Assembly: GCA_028622995.1 (NCBI GenBank)
Contig: JAJQJQ010000016.1
Location: forward strand, 3,968,001 to 4,032,000
Direction of reading: 5' to 3'
Source: Panagrolaimus kolymaensis
Taxonomy: Eukaryota > Nematoda > Chromadorea > Rhabditida > Panagrolaimidae
DNA length: 64,000 nucleotides
The translations under genes were made by a program, and so were the position numbers. Under the pieces are notes generated by a model. That model ran no database searches, was not told the DNA's origin, and was given only the letters and a program-made list of their open reading frames with translations. Positions 1 to 12,294 of this stretch are shown here, piece by piece (within the stretch, counting starts at the first letter, position 1; every line of letters starts with the position of its first letter).

Positions 1-2218
1 ATTAATTCTGATACACCACAAACATGTTTATTCGCTTCCGATAATCCTTCTTCATCGATATAACTTTCAATTTCCATTTTATTATCGCTTCCACCAGAAA
101 TAACTTGAAAATCTGGAAGCTCTTGCAATAATTCAGTTGATGGCATTTTTGCAGATGATAGCGATGAAATCTTTTTACGATATCTTAAAGGATTATTTGT
201 TTCATCAAGTTCAAATTCTTTTTGAACATTGGAATTATCAGAATGTTGCTTAGCAGCAAAGGCTTTGGTCTAAAAAAAAATTGGATTAAAATATTCCACA
301 AAAAGATTCAAAACTTATTACATTAACCGCGAAAGCTGTTTTCAAAACAGTTGGAAGAGGTAAATCAAAAATGGTTGCAGGATTTGCTAACCAAGTATCA
401 TATTTTTCTATCGTTGGATTATTTTTTATAGTTGTTCCCGAACCTTTGTGAAAAGCTGTTTTAATTCCATAAAGTTTAAATTGTGGCGATCGAGATAAAT
501 CACTTCCGCCATTTTCTTCAACTCTTTCAACGGTGACAATATTTTCACGAGAAATTTTATGCTGTTCAATTCCCCATTTATTCGACACATTTTCAGGATC
601 ATCAAATGCTTCAGAATTTCGACCATAAACCGAATTACTAACAACATGAGGTCTGGGGGCTTGATCACCATAATAATTTGTTCCTGATGGAACCAAAATA
701 TATGATGAAAGTGGAGGAGGTTGAGCTGCATAAAATGAGGATGCTGGAACTATGTATTGATTTATTGGAGTTGAAGCTATAATAGAAGACGAAGGAGGTG
801 TAGAGTAAACACTAAAAAAATTTTATTTATGAAAGATGGTTTTTTTTTTTAAATTTTGGGCGCTTTACCTTCTTTGATCATCACTTGTATTTTCTTCAAT
901 TTCATTATTATCTTCTTGGGAAGATTTCATTCGATCATAATTTATCGAGGATTTTATCTTCATTGCTTCTTCATTTTGATATTTTTCCCATGGTCTCAAT
1001 TTATCTCTTGGAAACATTCGATCTCTTTGAGATGGTTCTAAATTTGAAACATAATCACTCGTAATCATTGCTTCTTCACCATTTTCTACTCCCTCTTCAG
1101 TTTCTTCATGTCCGGGAACAAGTGTTGGATAAATGGTTGCTTCAGAATCTTGTAAATAAGTTGTAGGTTGAGTTGTTTGAGAATTCAAAGCATCCATTAA
1201 GTTATGAGTTACTTGAAAAGGCATTGTTGGTTCTTTTTTAATTCCTTCAGTTGAATATGTTTGCCTCGTGGGACTTGCATCATCAGAATATTGTATTTCT
1301 TCACCTTTTGCAAGTGTACCTTTGTTATCATATTCTTCCATTTCAGCTGATGTAATATCTTCAATATTTTTATTTGAAGTATTTGGAACTACCGTAGTTC
1401 TTGTAGAATCTCGATGATGTTCATCATTTGAATTTCCAAAATGTTTATCTTTGTCGGAGGATGCTGGTTCCTCTTCATCGGGATTCAAAACTTGCCTAAA
1501 TGATGGAGGAAAATATTCACTTTCATCTTTTTGATTTTTTGGTAGCGGAGGATATGGGTTCTAAAAAATCAATAAGATTACAAGCTATTTATGCATAAAA
1601 GCTTACATTTTTATCTTCTTTTACATTATTTTTAGCTTGATGATAAAGACTATCATTCCATTGCTGATATCTTTCACCAAAATTATCAAAAGCATTATTT
1701 CCAAAATTTAAATTTGTTTCATTCAAACGATTGGGAGATGGATCAAATAATTCATGCTGTCTTACACCATGAGCTGATGCACGAATTTCATTACTGCGAT
1801 TCTAAAAAAATCAAAAGATTGTTTTTGAAAAGCTTTTTCATTGAATCTTTACCCTTTGTGAAATTTCAAATTGCTGTGGAGCAATATATTCGTTGCTGTT
1901 AACATTTTCAATAATTAAATCTTTGGGCTTTGATTTATCAAAAATCACGATAGTATCATTCCTAAAAAAAGAATACTTACTCAAAATTAGAGAGATTTTT
2001 TACAATTACTTTGTAATATCCTCTTCAAGTGTTGAATCGTCAACTTGAAAGGATTGTGGATTTCGATAAATTTGATATGTTTCATCACCTCTTCGATTTC
2101 CCATTTGAGGAAAATCCACAATTTCATCATCCTCAATTCCGCTGGCATTTCTCACTGAATACAGAAAAAGTAATAGTAAAACAGCAGCAAATTTGGGCGG
2201 AATGCCCCTTTTCATCAT
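1..2218 (-). CDS. Secreted acidic, low-complexity protein (partial, 6 exons seen)
   Basis: I do not recognise the family. Exons on the minus strand are 2010-2218, 1853-1961, 1607-1801, 869-1560, 321-811 and 1-269. Their phases join into one open frame that runs off the left edge, so the C-terminus is missing. Introns are 46-57 bp, all GT-AG. The protein starts MMKRGIPPKFAAVLLLLFLY, a clear signal peptide with likely cleavage after about residue 27 (NASG). The remaining roughly 620 residues seen are hydrophilic, rich in Asp, Glu, Asn, Ser, Thr and Pro, with Pro/Tyr-rich patches around the fourth and fifth exons. I see no transmembrane segment or cysteine-rich domain, so a disordered secreted or extracellular protein is the best description. 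The start is the first of two adjacent ATGs. Good phase agreement across five introns makes the gene real; its role is unknown. Confidence 0.8.
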
Positions 2219-4096
2219 TGGTTTTTTTCCAGGAAAAATAAATAAATAACGAATTCTTTTCTTTTTCTAAATTTTAATATTTTATAAAAGAACCCATTAA
2301 AAAGTAACAAAATGTCGTAACACTTTTTTTATCCGCGCGTTAAAAAAATTAACTGTAAAAAACTAAAAACTTCCAAATCGAAAAAAAAGCTTACGACCTC
2401 ATCGTCGTTGTTCCATCAAAAAAACTTTTTTTCTGATGATGCTGTAATAAAAGAGATCGTTAAATTTTTTTTAGTAGTTATGAAATTTTTTAAGAGGGAA
2501 AATAATCTTTAAAGTTTTTTTAAAGCCTCGAAGAGGAGAAATTTTCAGATTAACCCGGTTTCAATTACTTTTCTTTTTCCAATCAACGAGAGCTTTTTGC
2601 GTCGATGAAGATTTGTGGATATTGAATCGGCGGGATGCTGATCTCATTCAAAAGAAAATTTCATCGAATTTACCGTGTGTATATTATTGTGAAAAGAAAA
2701 ATGACAAATATTTGAGAATGAAATTAAAAAAGATGAAGAAAGGAAATAAACTTTTATTATTAAACCTTTTTTCTTAGAATTTTATAACGAAAAAAAATGC
2801 TATAAGCGAGGGCTTTCTAAAAAAAAGTTCTTTTATTTTTCTAAGGATTAAAAAGTAATATTGTAAAAGAATAAAAGACAAATTACATGGCTATCACAAT
2901 GATAAACTTTTTTTCTTATAAGAAAAACAAGCTTTATCAAAAGTTAAAAAAAAAAAAGAATTTAGAAATAATTTAAAAAATGTTACGCAACCTCTTCAAA
3001 ACAAAACAAAAAAGAGAACCATGTAAACTACCGTTAATATTTTTTTGTGTCAAAAAAAACTACTAATAATAACAAAAAAAAAATCTGACAACCAATTTTC
3101 CAAAAAGATGACCCTATGCAATAATACAGATGACAGCAAAAACTAGAGTCATCCCTCATTGAATCTTTATAGACTTCCAAAAAAATAAATATTGAAGAAG
3201 ACATTAGGATCGTCGTTGTCGATGATGATTGTTGAAAACGAGAAGGATGAAGGATGGATTGAATGACCTCAGAGAGCGATGATGGGTCATTAGCGAAAAG
3301 AAAAAATACGCGTGCGCAAAACTCTTTTTTTATTCTTTCAAAAAGTCAACCACAGTTTTGCGACATTGAAACCATTGAATGCCAAAGGCATTATTCAAAA
3401 AAAAAGAGGAAAAACGACGACAAAGAAATCGGGGCATCATCTGCTTGAAAATAAGACACCCTTAAATATAAAAAGAAAAGTAACGATTTTTGAGGAAGAA
3501 AAAAATGAAGGATTATTGGGCGCGCAACAAAAAAAATTTTAGAATCGAACAAACAAAAAACTTTGTTAGATCCAAATTTTGGACCAACTTCCGCGGCCGC
3601 AGCAAAGATTTATTTGTTGGAACATAATTTATTATAATCCTTTTATGCAAACGAATAACCTCTGGTTAAAGGATTAAATGAATAAAGATATAAGCACTAA
3701 CGAATTTTTTTGGTCTAATAAAATGACAGTAAATGTTATGAAGCTGTTATGGAAATGAATTGAGAAAACCGATGATGTAAGATTTTTTCTAAAAAGGTTA
3801 ACTTACATACTCATGAATTTATTTATAAAGAGTTTGTAAGAAAAAATAAATATCAGTAGAGAAAATAAAAATGCCATCACAAGATTATTATAAATTTTCA
3901 AAACCGATAAAAATTTGCCGGGTCTCGTTTAGGTTTTTTCTAAAGCGAGAGAGCGCGCGAAGAAGCGAGCAAGGACCGAAGAAAATCAAATTCAAAAACT
4001 AAAAAGAAATTGTTTTCAATTTTGGATTTTGACTTCAACGTAATAATTATTTTATTCGAGCTTTGCTGTTGAATATTATTTTTCTTTAGACCGTAA
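2219..4096. other. Intergenic, divergent promoter region
   Basis: This 1.9-kb stretch separates the divergent secreted-protein gene (minus) and CCCH gene (plus). It is AT-rich with many A and T runs. A less AT-rich patch at about 3185-3330 has a short frame starting MTSESDDGSLAKRK, but I found no convincing splice sites linking it to either gene. It probably holds both promoters; no defined motif is claimed. Confidence 0.5.
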
Positions 4097-5673
4097 ATGG
4101 ATCCAAGAAAGAATAAATTTGAGCAATCAAAGAAACGTGTTACATTCGACGAATCTGTAGATATTTATCAACAGCAAATTGAAGCGGAATCAGCTAAAAT
4201 GGAAGCTCGACGAAAAGAAGAACGTGAACGAAATGAAAGCGAGTTTAATCATTTTCGAGACGTCAATGGAATTCCTTTTGAAATAGAACCACGTAATCCT
4301 AACTTTGATCCTCGACAAATTGCTGAAGCTCGTCAAAGACTTTATGAAGAACTTGAAAATTCACCATCACTCTCGCCTGGCGGTGTTCCTCCAGTACGTT
4401 ATGTTCTTTATTTTTGCATTACTAATCTAACTCATCTTTATAGATTTCAAGTTTACATCCTGTTATTGGAAGAAGAATTTCTTCTCCACCACCTGGTTTT
4501 GAATTTGCAAGTTTTATTTCTTTCTTTATTGTTATTATTAATTTTGTATGCTTTTTAGAGTCGCTCTTTTATTCCGTTATCCTCTTCACATTTGACTTCA
4601 GGAACTTCAAATGGTACTTATATCGGACATCCTCCTGGATTTTCATTAAGCCCAATACTTGACTCTGTTAGTAACTTTATAATATTTTTGTTCCGTGTAA
4701 TAATTAAATGAATTTTCAGAGTCGAAATACAAATCCTTTGGCTTCTTCCAGACGTAATCAAGTTCCAAGATTTCCTGAGCTTTCAGAATTGCTACCATGG
4801 AGCAGCAGCAACTTTGGATCTGTATGTTTCTTTTAATACATGGATTCATTGAAATGATGTTTATAGAGCCGTAAACTTTCTTTGAATGATGATGAACGTG
4901 GAGGATTCAATTCAAGTCAACTCCATTATAGTTCTTTCAATAACTCAAACGATGCTTTTCGTGTACCTGAATCTCCTGTACGTCGTCTTCCTGATTCACC
5001 GCCATTAACACCAATCAGAGCTCCTGTAAGTTTTATGTTGGTTATAAACAATAAATGATGAATACAATATTTAGGCATCAAGCTATGATCCATTGAACTA
5101 TAGCATTCCGAAGTTACCCATTCCATCGAATATTACCACATATGCTGCTGCTGCTGTATGTTGCATTTTTTTATTTTGTCTTATTTATTGGAAGTATTTT
5201 GCAGAGTGTTAATCGTCCTGGACCAATTGGTGGTGAACGTGAAAGTTTCAACTCAAGTCGACCTCATGAAAGTTCGTTCAGCGCTTCTCGACCTCATCAA
5301 GCTTCTTTCAATACTTCTCGATCTCAACAAAATTCGTTCAATGTTTCCCGATCACATCCAGCACCATTTAATGGTTCAATCAATAATCGTGCATTCGGTG
5401 ATAGTTTCAAGACTGCTCTTTGTCATCAATGGAAGGCTTCAAAAACATGTAATTATGGCAAAGCTTGTAAATATGCTCATGGTGATCAGGAACTTCGCCT
5501 CCCGGCTCAATTAAGTTTTACATATTCTTGTTTTTATCATTTATTAACAATGAAAGTTATATTTTTAGGCAAAATCCAATTACAAAACTGTTTTATGTCG
5601 AACTTTTTCTGAAGAAGGTCAATGCTCACATGGTTCTCGCTGTAAATTTATTCATTATCGCAATCCTAAATAG
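4097..5673 (+). CDS. CCCH tandem zinc-finger RNA-binding protein (TIS11/MEX/POS-like)
   Basis: Eight exons: 4097-4393, 4444-4506, 4559-4666, 4720-4821, 4867-5025, 5075-5155, 5205-5510 and 5569-5673 (TAG), giving 406 residues. All seven introns are phase 0. Two C-x8-C-x5-C-x3-H fingers sit at the C-terminus: residues 343-362, preceded by FKTAL, and 382-401, preceded by YKTVL. The linker of about 19 residues is as in the TIS11/TTP class. In nematodes such proteins (POS-1, MEX-5, OMA-1, PIE-1 relatives) bind mRNA 3' UTRs, mainly in germline and embryo; that role is family knowledge. The N-terminus is charged and may be helical; the middle is Ser/Pro/Asn-rich, with a run of short SF-x-x-SR repeats at about 280-325. 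Two introns are non-canonical: intron 2 starts GCAAGT, and the last intron must start TTAAGT. A TTTCTTTAG acceptor ends 7 nt before the ATG, suggesting trans-splicing. An AATAAA lies near 5852. Confidence 0.85.
4507..4558 (+). other. GC-AG intron in the CCCH gene
   Basis: The frame needs phase 0 here: codons GGT TTT GAA TTT before the intron and AGT CGC TCT after it. The only donor that gives this is GCAAGT at 4507, the usual form of GC donors. The nearby GT at 4511 shifts the frame into unlikely sequence. Confidence 0.75.
5511..5568 (+). other. Non-canonical TT-AG intron between the two CCCH fingers
   Basis: Joining CAA at 5508-5510 to GCA at 5569 is the only junction that yields a full second finger and a TIS11-length linker. 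It implies a donor reading TTAAGT, one base from GTAAGT. The GT at 5515 gives a frame that ends early and destroys the finger. A single-base assembly error or a real donor mutation are both possible. Confidence 0.65.
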
Positions 5674-7652
5674 AACTTCTCTTCGTAATCTTTGCTGCGA
5701 TTTAATTTTGGGTTAAATTTTTTTAAAACTCTTTGGTTTTTATGGTTGTTTTTGATTTTATTTTGTTGTCCGTTATTGCCTATTTTGATTATTTTGCATC
5801 TTCCTTTTGTTTGTTTATTTTTGTAATTTGGCAATTTTTGTTTATTTCTGAAATAAAATTTCTTTCGAAAAATCTGTATGGGTTTTTATTTTACTCTCAT
5901 TTTTAAAGAATGCTAATAATTAGTTCTTTTTATGCACCTTCTTTATTTAGACAGTTTTCGTAGTTTGTTGAGTTTTGGCAAAAATAAATAAACATCCTTA
6001 AGCTAAATTTACATAGGTGTCGCTAGTGAACACATTTTTGTACAAAAAAATAACAAAGAATTTGATCCTCTATTATTTATTTTACAAAGTTATTAAAACT
6101 AAGCTTTGGAAGATAAATAAGTCTTCAGGCTTTAATGGTTCATTTTTTCACAACAATAATAATAATGTGTGACATGATGATGTGTGTGTTATTTTTTAAT
6201 TATTCCTGATTGAAACCTTTTAACATATTAAAACCATATCCAAAACATTAGGCTAATAACACATCGAAATGAAGGTTTCTAATTTTCAAAACTTTGCTTT
6301 ACTTCTTCACAGAACCACGGAAATAAATTTATTGGTTTTGGATTATTAAATAGATAACTTTAAAAGTCGTAAATTTTATTTTTGTTTGATTCTTTTATTA
6401 TTTTCATAACGATATTCACTGAATGCTTTTTAACTTGCAACAGTTTAGCTTATATTTTCATAATCGTTAGCAATTTTACTGTTTCTCTTTTTTCCCTTAT
6501 TCTCTTCTTTTCATTTTCGTTGATGAAATAATCTCCTTTCATTTTGATCTTGCCTTGAGCAAAAGAGTAAAACAACTCGACTACGGAAGTTTAACTACCT
6601 TTTTCCCCCAACATTTAATTTCTCAGTATCATTTAATGATAGATTGAATGAAGAAAATGTCATGATTTGATCAAATATAAAATAAAACCAACCGAATTGA
6701 TAAACATGAATCAATTAAATTTGCGAGGGTGTAGATATTTTAAAAGTGACAGGCGGGTGGAAAAGTTATTACCCGCACAAATATTTTTTTCTTGCACATT
6801 TTTTTTTCTTTTTGTGTTGTAAAATAACTAAATATTGTCACCGAAATATGGGGAATACTCGATGATGATGGGGGAATAAAGAAAAAAAAAGAATGAAGAG
6901 AGAGAGAAAAAAGAATTTGTTAACTTTGTGTTGAAGCAAAGATCAGCATCATTTTCTTCGGCGCACGCAATTCAGTTTTGTTACCCAATAAAGAAAAACA
7001 CAATCAAGTTCAAATACAATATTAATTTTTATTTAAATAGTTTTTTATTAATAAATAATAGATAAGGCAACAAAAAATACAAAATGGTTTATTATTACAA
7101 AGTTTAAAAAGAAAAAAGCCACAACAAAAATGATTTTTGAGATCAAAAAATGGGGGAAAAATACGATAAACAACAATCATCCTTGATAAATTCGATGAGT
7201 TTTTTATTACCTTGAAAGCAGCGACATCAAATAAAAAGATGAATGAAGGCAAAAATTCAAAAGGCACAAAGTTGAAAAAAGGGTATTAAAAAGGTGAGGT
7301 TGTTGTTGAAACGACCGATATATTGATTTTTAAAAAATTAGACTGGAGATATGGATTTTGAAGACCGGATTTTTTTTACGAATAAGCGGGAAATAGAGGT
7401 ATGCTAAAGCCTAAATTGATATGAAAAATATTGATATAAACGAATAATAATTTAGAAGTTTAAAAAAGTAAAATAGCATTGTTATAATCTTAAATTTAAA
7501 AGTGAGAGAGGTATATAAAAAATAATAATAAATAAAAGAAGCAACAAAAAAACAAAAGAGAAATTGCGATTTTACTGAAATTACCATAGCAGCGCTAAAC
7601 TCCATCCATCGTTCCAAAGATGAAAGAGTTATTTTAAATAGAGATACTATTT
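5674..7652. other. Intergenic between convergent genes
   Basis: This is the 3' flank of the CCCH gene (polyadenylation signal near 5852) and of the nuclear receptor gene. It is AT-rich with homopolymer runs. Open frames here are short and show no splice-linked coding pattern. Confidence 0.5.
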
Positions 7653-10600
7653 TTAGGCAGCAGATGTTGGAAAATCCCAATTAACAACATGCAAAATATC
7701 TGATAAGATTCCATGACTTGTTGCTGTTGATTGACTCTGCAAATTTTACATATTATTTTTAACTAGGGAATAGATTAAAATAAAATTTACTGTAAGCATT
7801 CCAGCAAGCATGGAAATTTTGGATAATTTTACAGCTGCCATTGAATGAATTCGTTGATAAACGAATGGATTATCAACGGGAACGCCGAGAGATTTGATAG
7901 TTTCTGAGACAGCTGAATTAAAAATTACTCGAGTAAATTTTTCTTGAGATTTTCGAATTTGTTCTCGGCCTTTTGGAGATATTGGCAAATCTAAAATAAT
8001 TAAGTTTTTTAAATTTTGAAACAAATATATATATCATATGACGAAAGAAATATTCCTACAATATTTAGTAACAACTAACTTACCATCATTAAATAGGGCA
8101 ATAACAAAAAGTCCGCAACGCTCAACATCACTCAATCCTGATGCACTTTGAAGACCAATATCCTTCAAAGGTTCAACGAAATGTGTAAATAGTTTTTCCG
8201 CAACATTACTAAAACCCAATTTATTAACTTTTCTGACTACGAATATAATAGCTTACTGTGAATCAGGGACACATTGTTCGCTTTCATTTCGTGGAAAATA
8301 AGAGCCATTAGAATAACAAATTCCATCCTTTTGCGCTTCCAAAGTCCATAAACCACAAATCCACCAATGGAATGCAGCAAAGCGATGTTTTGCAACGATT
8401 AACTAAAATGCAATTTATTAATAAATATTCATCCTTTCATTTTATCAATTTTTAAAAGCCAATAATTATTACTACACTTTGACCACAGTATAGCCATACT
8501 GTAGAGAAAAAAAAATGGAGCAACAGTAGTCGCTAACTTTTAATGTTTGTTAAGAAAAACGGGAAAACCGGTCTCAGATAGAGAGACAGCATTGGGCACA
8601 AAGAAAAGTAAAGAAAAATGATCATTTAATGATGATCAAAAAATAATAAGTTTATAAATAAATTTTTGTTGAAAACATAAAAAAGAATCATACTTGATCA
8701 TCTTTTGATAATTGTCGAAATTCAGCTAATTGAAGCAACCAATCAGAATATAATACAAAACACCGCCTCCAATCATCCAATATGTCTTTCAAACATGCGC
8801 GTCGAACTCCAACTGGGGTTAACTAAAGTAAAAATTATTTTTAAAGCTTTAAAAAATTAAAATTATTACAGGAGTTCTTGAAAAAATTAATGATGGATTA
8901 TAAAATGCTTCAGAAAATAAAACATTTTCAAATGGTTTGCCTAATTTTGATGGAGTAGATGGTCCTAAATTTTAATAAAATTATAAAATGAAAATTATTC
9001 ACATTGAGAACATACCAGGTCCACCGATTATCTCAATATGGGAAGAATTTAGAAGATTAGTGGATGCGGGAGATAATGCGTTAATGGAAGGTGTTTGAGA
9101 TGGATGCGCAATGGCACAATCATCTAATCGACTGCAAACTGCTTGATGAATTGCAACCAAGACTTGGCCTTTTCTAAAACAAATTTGTTTTTATGAAATT
9201 ATTAGAAAAGTTAAAAGCATATGTGCTTACTTTAGAGAATCTTCATCACAATGAATGGCTTCATTACTAAATAATCCATCGGTTTGAGTAACTCGATTTG
9301 AAGACGACGAAGCACCTAAAATGGGCGCAGAAAAGGATGAAACCGAGGCGGCTCGAGATAAATCAAATTCTTCATCGCTTTTTTCCGATGTCGGTGCTTC
9401 AGTTAACATTTTACCGCTTTCACGCTCGGATTGAACAGCTAAAACAAAATTACAAGTGTTAAAAAAAAGACGACAAAATTTTGCAAGAAAAAAATGTAAA
9501 GAAATCAATGCTTTTATTTATTTTTATTTTTCAATCACTCAATGCTTTCTTCCCTCGTCGTTTCACTCCCATCTTCTTCCTCCAAGGCCGAGATAATTCC
9601 ATGAATTCTCCAATATATATTCCAGAATCATTTTGATCTCGTTCCCCAGCACCTTTTTTTAAACTTTTTAGGCTTTTTTTCGTCTATGTGCATGATTTAT
9701 TCGTTTAAAAAAAAGCAATATCATTTAGAGTATTTTTTTAAGTTAGGCAAACGTTTTTCTTCTTCTCTTTCTCGATGGAATACCCCTCTCTTATGCATGG
9801 CTGTGAGTAGACACCTCCATCATTTTTAAAGAATAAATAGTTTAAAATAAAAATAAAAGAATTGCTCTCTCTTTCTTTTAAGGTGAGAAGAGAGGTGTAA
9901 ATACAAAAGTTTGCTCTTTTTTTCCTATTCAATTTTGAGTTCAAATGATCAAATGACGTTTTTAAAAGAGTATTGTTGTTTTTGGATTTATAAAGATACA
10001 TACATGTTTTAGAGATTCGTTTTTTTAAATTAAAAAGTTCTTGACTGCTGAGCAAAGTTTGTAAGAAGCTTTAACATTAAAATGCTGCTCCCTTTATTTT
10101 TTAAAGATTGCGATTCAACCTTGTAATTTTTGAAGAAAAGAAAAACAGAAAATAAATTTTGATAAAATCTTGTGATCTTAAAATAAATAAATATAATAAA
10201 CAGTAATTTGAGCGTTCATGTTTTGTTAAAAAAATAAAAATAAATAAAGGAACATTATTGCAAAAGCAAAAAAATAAATCTCTTATATTCTTTGGTTTTT
10301 TTAAAAGTAAATTGCAAACAATGAAAGCAAAAAAGCGTCGCCGCAAAAAAAAAAAGAAGCTTGTTTTCTCCACCTTTTTGATAAAGTACTTACTTAAAAT
10401 TTTTAACTTCAAAAACTCAATTTCAAAAGGCTTACTTACACACACATTTACGTTAAAATGATGAGAAAATAAAACTTTTGCACGAAATTAAAGTTCAAGA
10501 AAAAAAAGAAGCAAAACAAAACAAAACTTGCCATGTGGATTCATGCCAACCATAAAGCATTTTCTTAATCTACATGCTCGGCAAATATTACGATAAAGTC

Positions 10601-12294
10601 GTCGAATGGGACAATCGCCATTGAATTTACATCTGTATTTCCTGTTATGCCAAATGCTGCGTCTCCAAAAGGATTTACAACCAAAGCAACTAAAAAATAA
10701 ATTTATGGTACTATAATATAATGATAAAACTGAAGAAATAATTAAACAAAATATATGTAGTTTTTTTGATTTTTAAAAAACATTGTCAAAGAATAAATGT
10801 CTTTTTTGGTTGATTTTGTCAAAAAAAATTTCCTTTTCGCAATTTTTTTAGGCTCACGAACTTGCATTCAAAGAAACACTGGAGAGACGCTCACAAGTTT
10901 TATTGTTCAAAGTGCATACAGACCAAAAAGATATTTTTTTGATTTTAATCACGGGTGTTTCTTTTCTTTTTTTAGGTTGGAAGAAGAAGATAGTTTAACT
11001 GTCTTGATTTTTTTATACGCGGCAGAAAAATAAATATGAAAGAAACGTTGGAAAATGTTTTTTCGGAGTTTAAAAACTTTGCGAAAAAAATATCCTACTT
11101 TTTCTTACTATAGTTTTTCATTATTACCGTATTTTTTGCTCCCATTATAGCTTTTTTTTACTTATCCCAAAATATTTTTACTTTTTTTTCTTCGTATTAG
11201 GTGGAAAAGAATGTGAGTTAATAGTCTTGCATACCGATCTTATAATCTTAAATAGAGATTATAGGGGCATTTGATAAATATTTTCTTGCTTATCAAAGTT
11301 TAAAAATGGCAAATATTTTAGTTATTTCTTAAACATTATGAAAGTAAACTCACGATATAACACCATAATGTCGACCAGTGGCTTGTTTATCTTGGCATAC
11401 CACACATTTAATATCACCTTTTCGAATATTTCCTTCAACAACGGGTGAATTTGATGCTGATGTTCGACAATGCCGCGAACCATAAAGTTTTGTTAAAGTT
11501 GCAGCAGAAACAATTAACATTCGACTTTTTTCTGTAATCACTGCATCCGAAGCTGTTGTGAGTGGATCATTTCCATCTAATTCAGGTTCATAAAGGGTGC
11601 AACAATCTTTCGGGAATGATTGGCGTCGGAGTTTTAATGATTTTTCTGCAAATTTTGATTTACGAGTTATTTCTTTTTCAAATACATTAGGTTGTTGAAA
11701 ATTTTGAGGTTGATGGATGATGGAAGTAAATGGTGAGCTTGCGATTGGTACGGGTTGTGCCAATGGGACTGGAGGTGAAATAACTTCAGTTTTGGCAATC
11801 ATCATTTGTGGAAATACCGGGGAAGCATATTGTAACTTTCTTTGTTGCTGTTGTTGAAGGAGATGTTGAAGGGTTTGATAATCGGAGAGCTGTTTATTCA
11901 TTGATAATAACAAAGAAGGATTGAGAGGAAATTGAAATAGTGATGATGAATTTGTTGTTGATGGCATCATTGTTGGTGGTGATATTTCAGTTTTAATTGG
12001 ATTAAATCCAAATGGCGTTGTTGAAAACACAGGTTGAAAAGCCGATTGATGAAGAGGAGGTATCAATGGAGCATATGGATATGATGCTGACATGGGAATA
12101 ATTGGGCTTGCATAATTCATAATTGACATTGAAGATGATGATGGTCCAGCACGTAATCTCTCAAATGATGAATTAAATGATGAAGTTGAACTTGATGATG
12201 TCAAATTTGAAGAGGAAACAGTATTTGAAACTGATTCGTTTGATGATGCTTCTAGGATGTCTGTGTTCTTTTTCTCCGGTAAAGACGGGAACAT
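7653..12294 (-). CDS. Nuclear hormone receptor with a long N-terminal region
   Basis: Ten minus-strand exons join in frame to 747 residues: 11354-12294, 10532-10689, 9231-9438, 9016-9173, 8870-8964, 8694-8822, 8257-8402, 8084-8208, 7791-7990 and 7653-7736 (TAA). The DNA-binding domain has finger 1 cysteines at 297, 300, 315 and 318 and finger 2 cysteines at 334, 340, 350 and 353. The P-box region reads CFGCKSFWRR, and the domain ends GMNPHAVQSERE, the usual post-finger T/A box. The ligand-binding domain fills roughly residues 440-747. The N-terminal part of about 296 residues is long for nematode receptors and is rich in Ser, Pro and Gln. Intron 2 has a GC donor. The ATG at 12292-12294 is the first in frame; an upstream non-coding or coding exon cannot be excluded. 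It is expected to act as a DNA-binding transcription factor in the nucleus; the ligand and subfamily are not evident. Confidence 0.88.
9439..10531 (-). other. GC-AG intron after the receptor DNA-binding domain
   Basis: Exon 2 ends CCA CAT G and the next exon begins CT GTT CAA, giving the conserved NPHAVQ-ERE sequence of nuclear receptors. This needs the donor GCAAGT at 10531. The alternative GT four bases further into the intron leads to a stop within a few codons. At 1.1 kb this is the longest intron in the gene. Confidence 0.8.

Noticed and set aside
3263..3448. Frame starting MTSESDDGSLAKRK in the divergent promoter
   Set aside because: First 20 codons look plausible but the frame degrades into A-runs and no donor links it to the CCCH gene.
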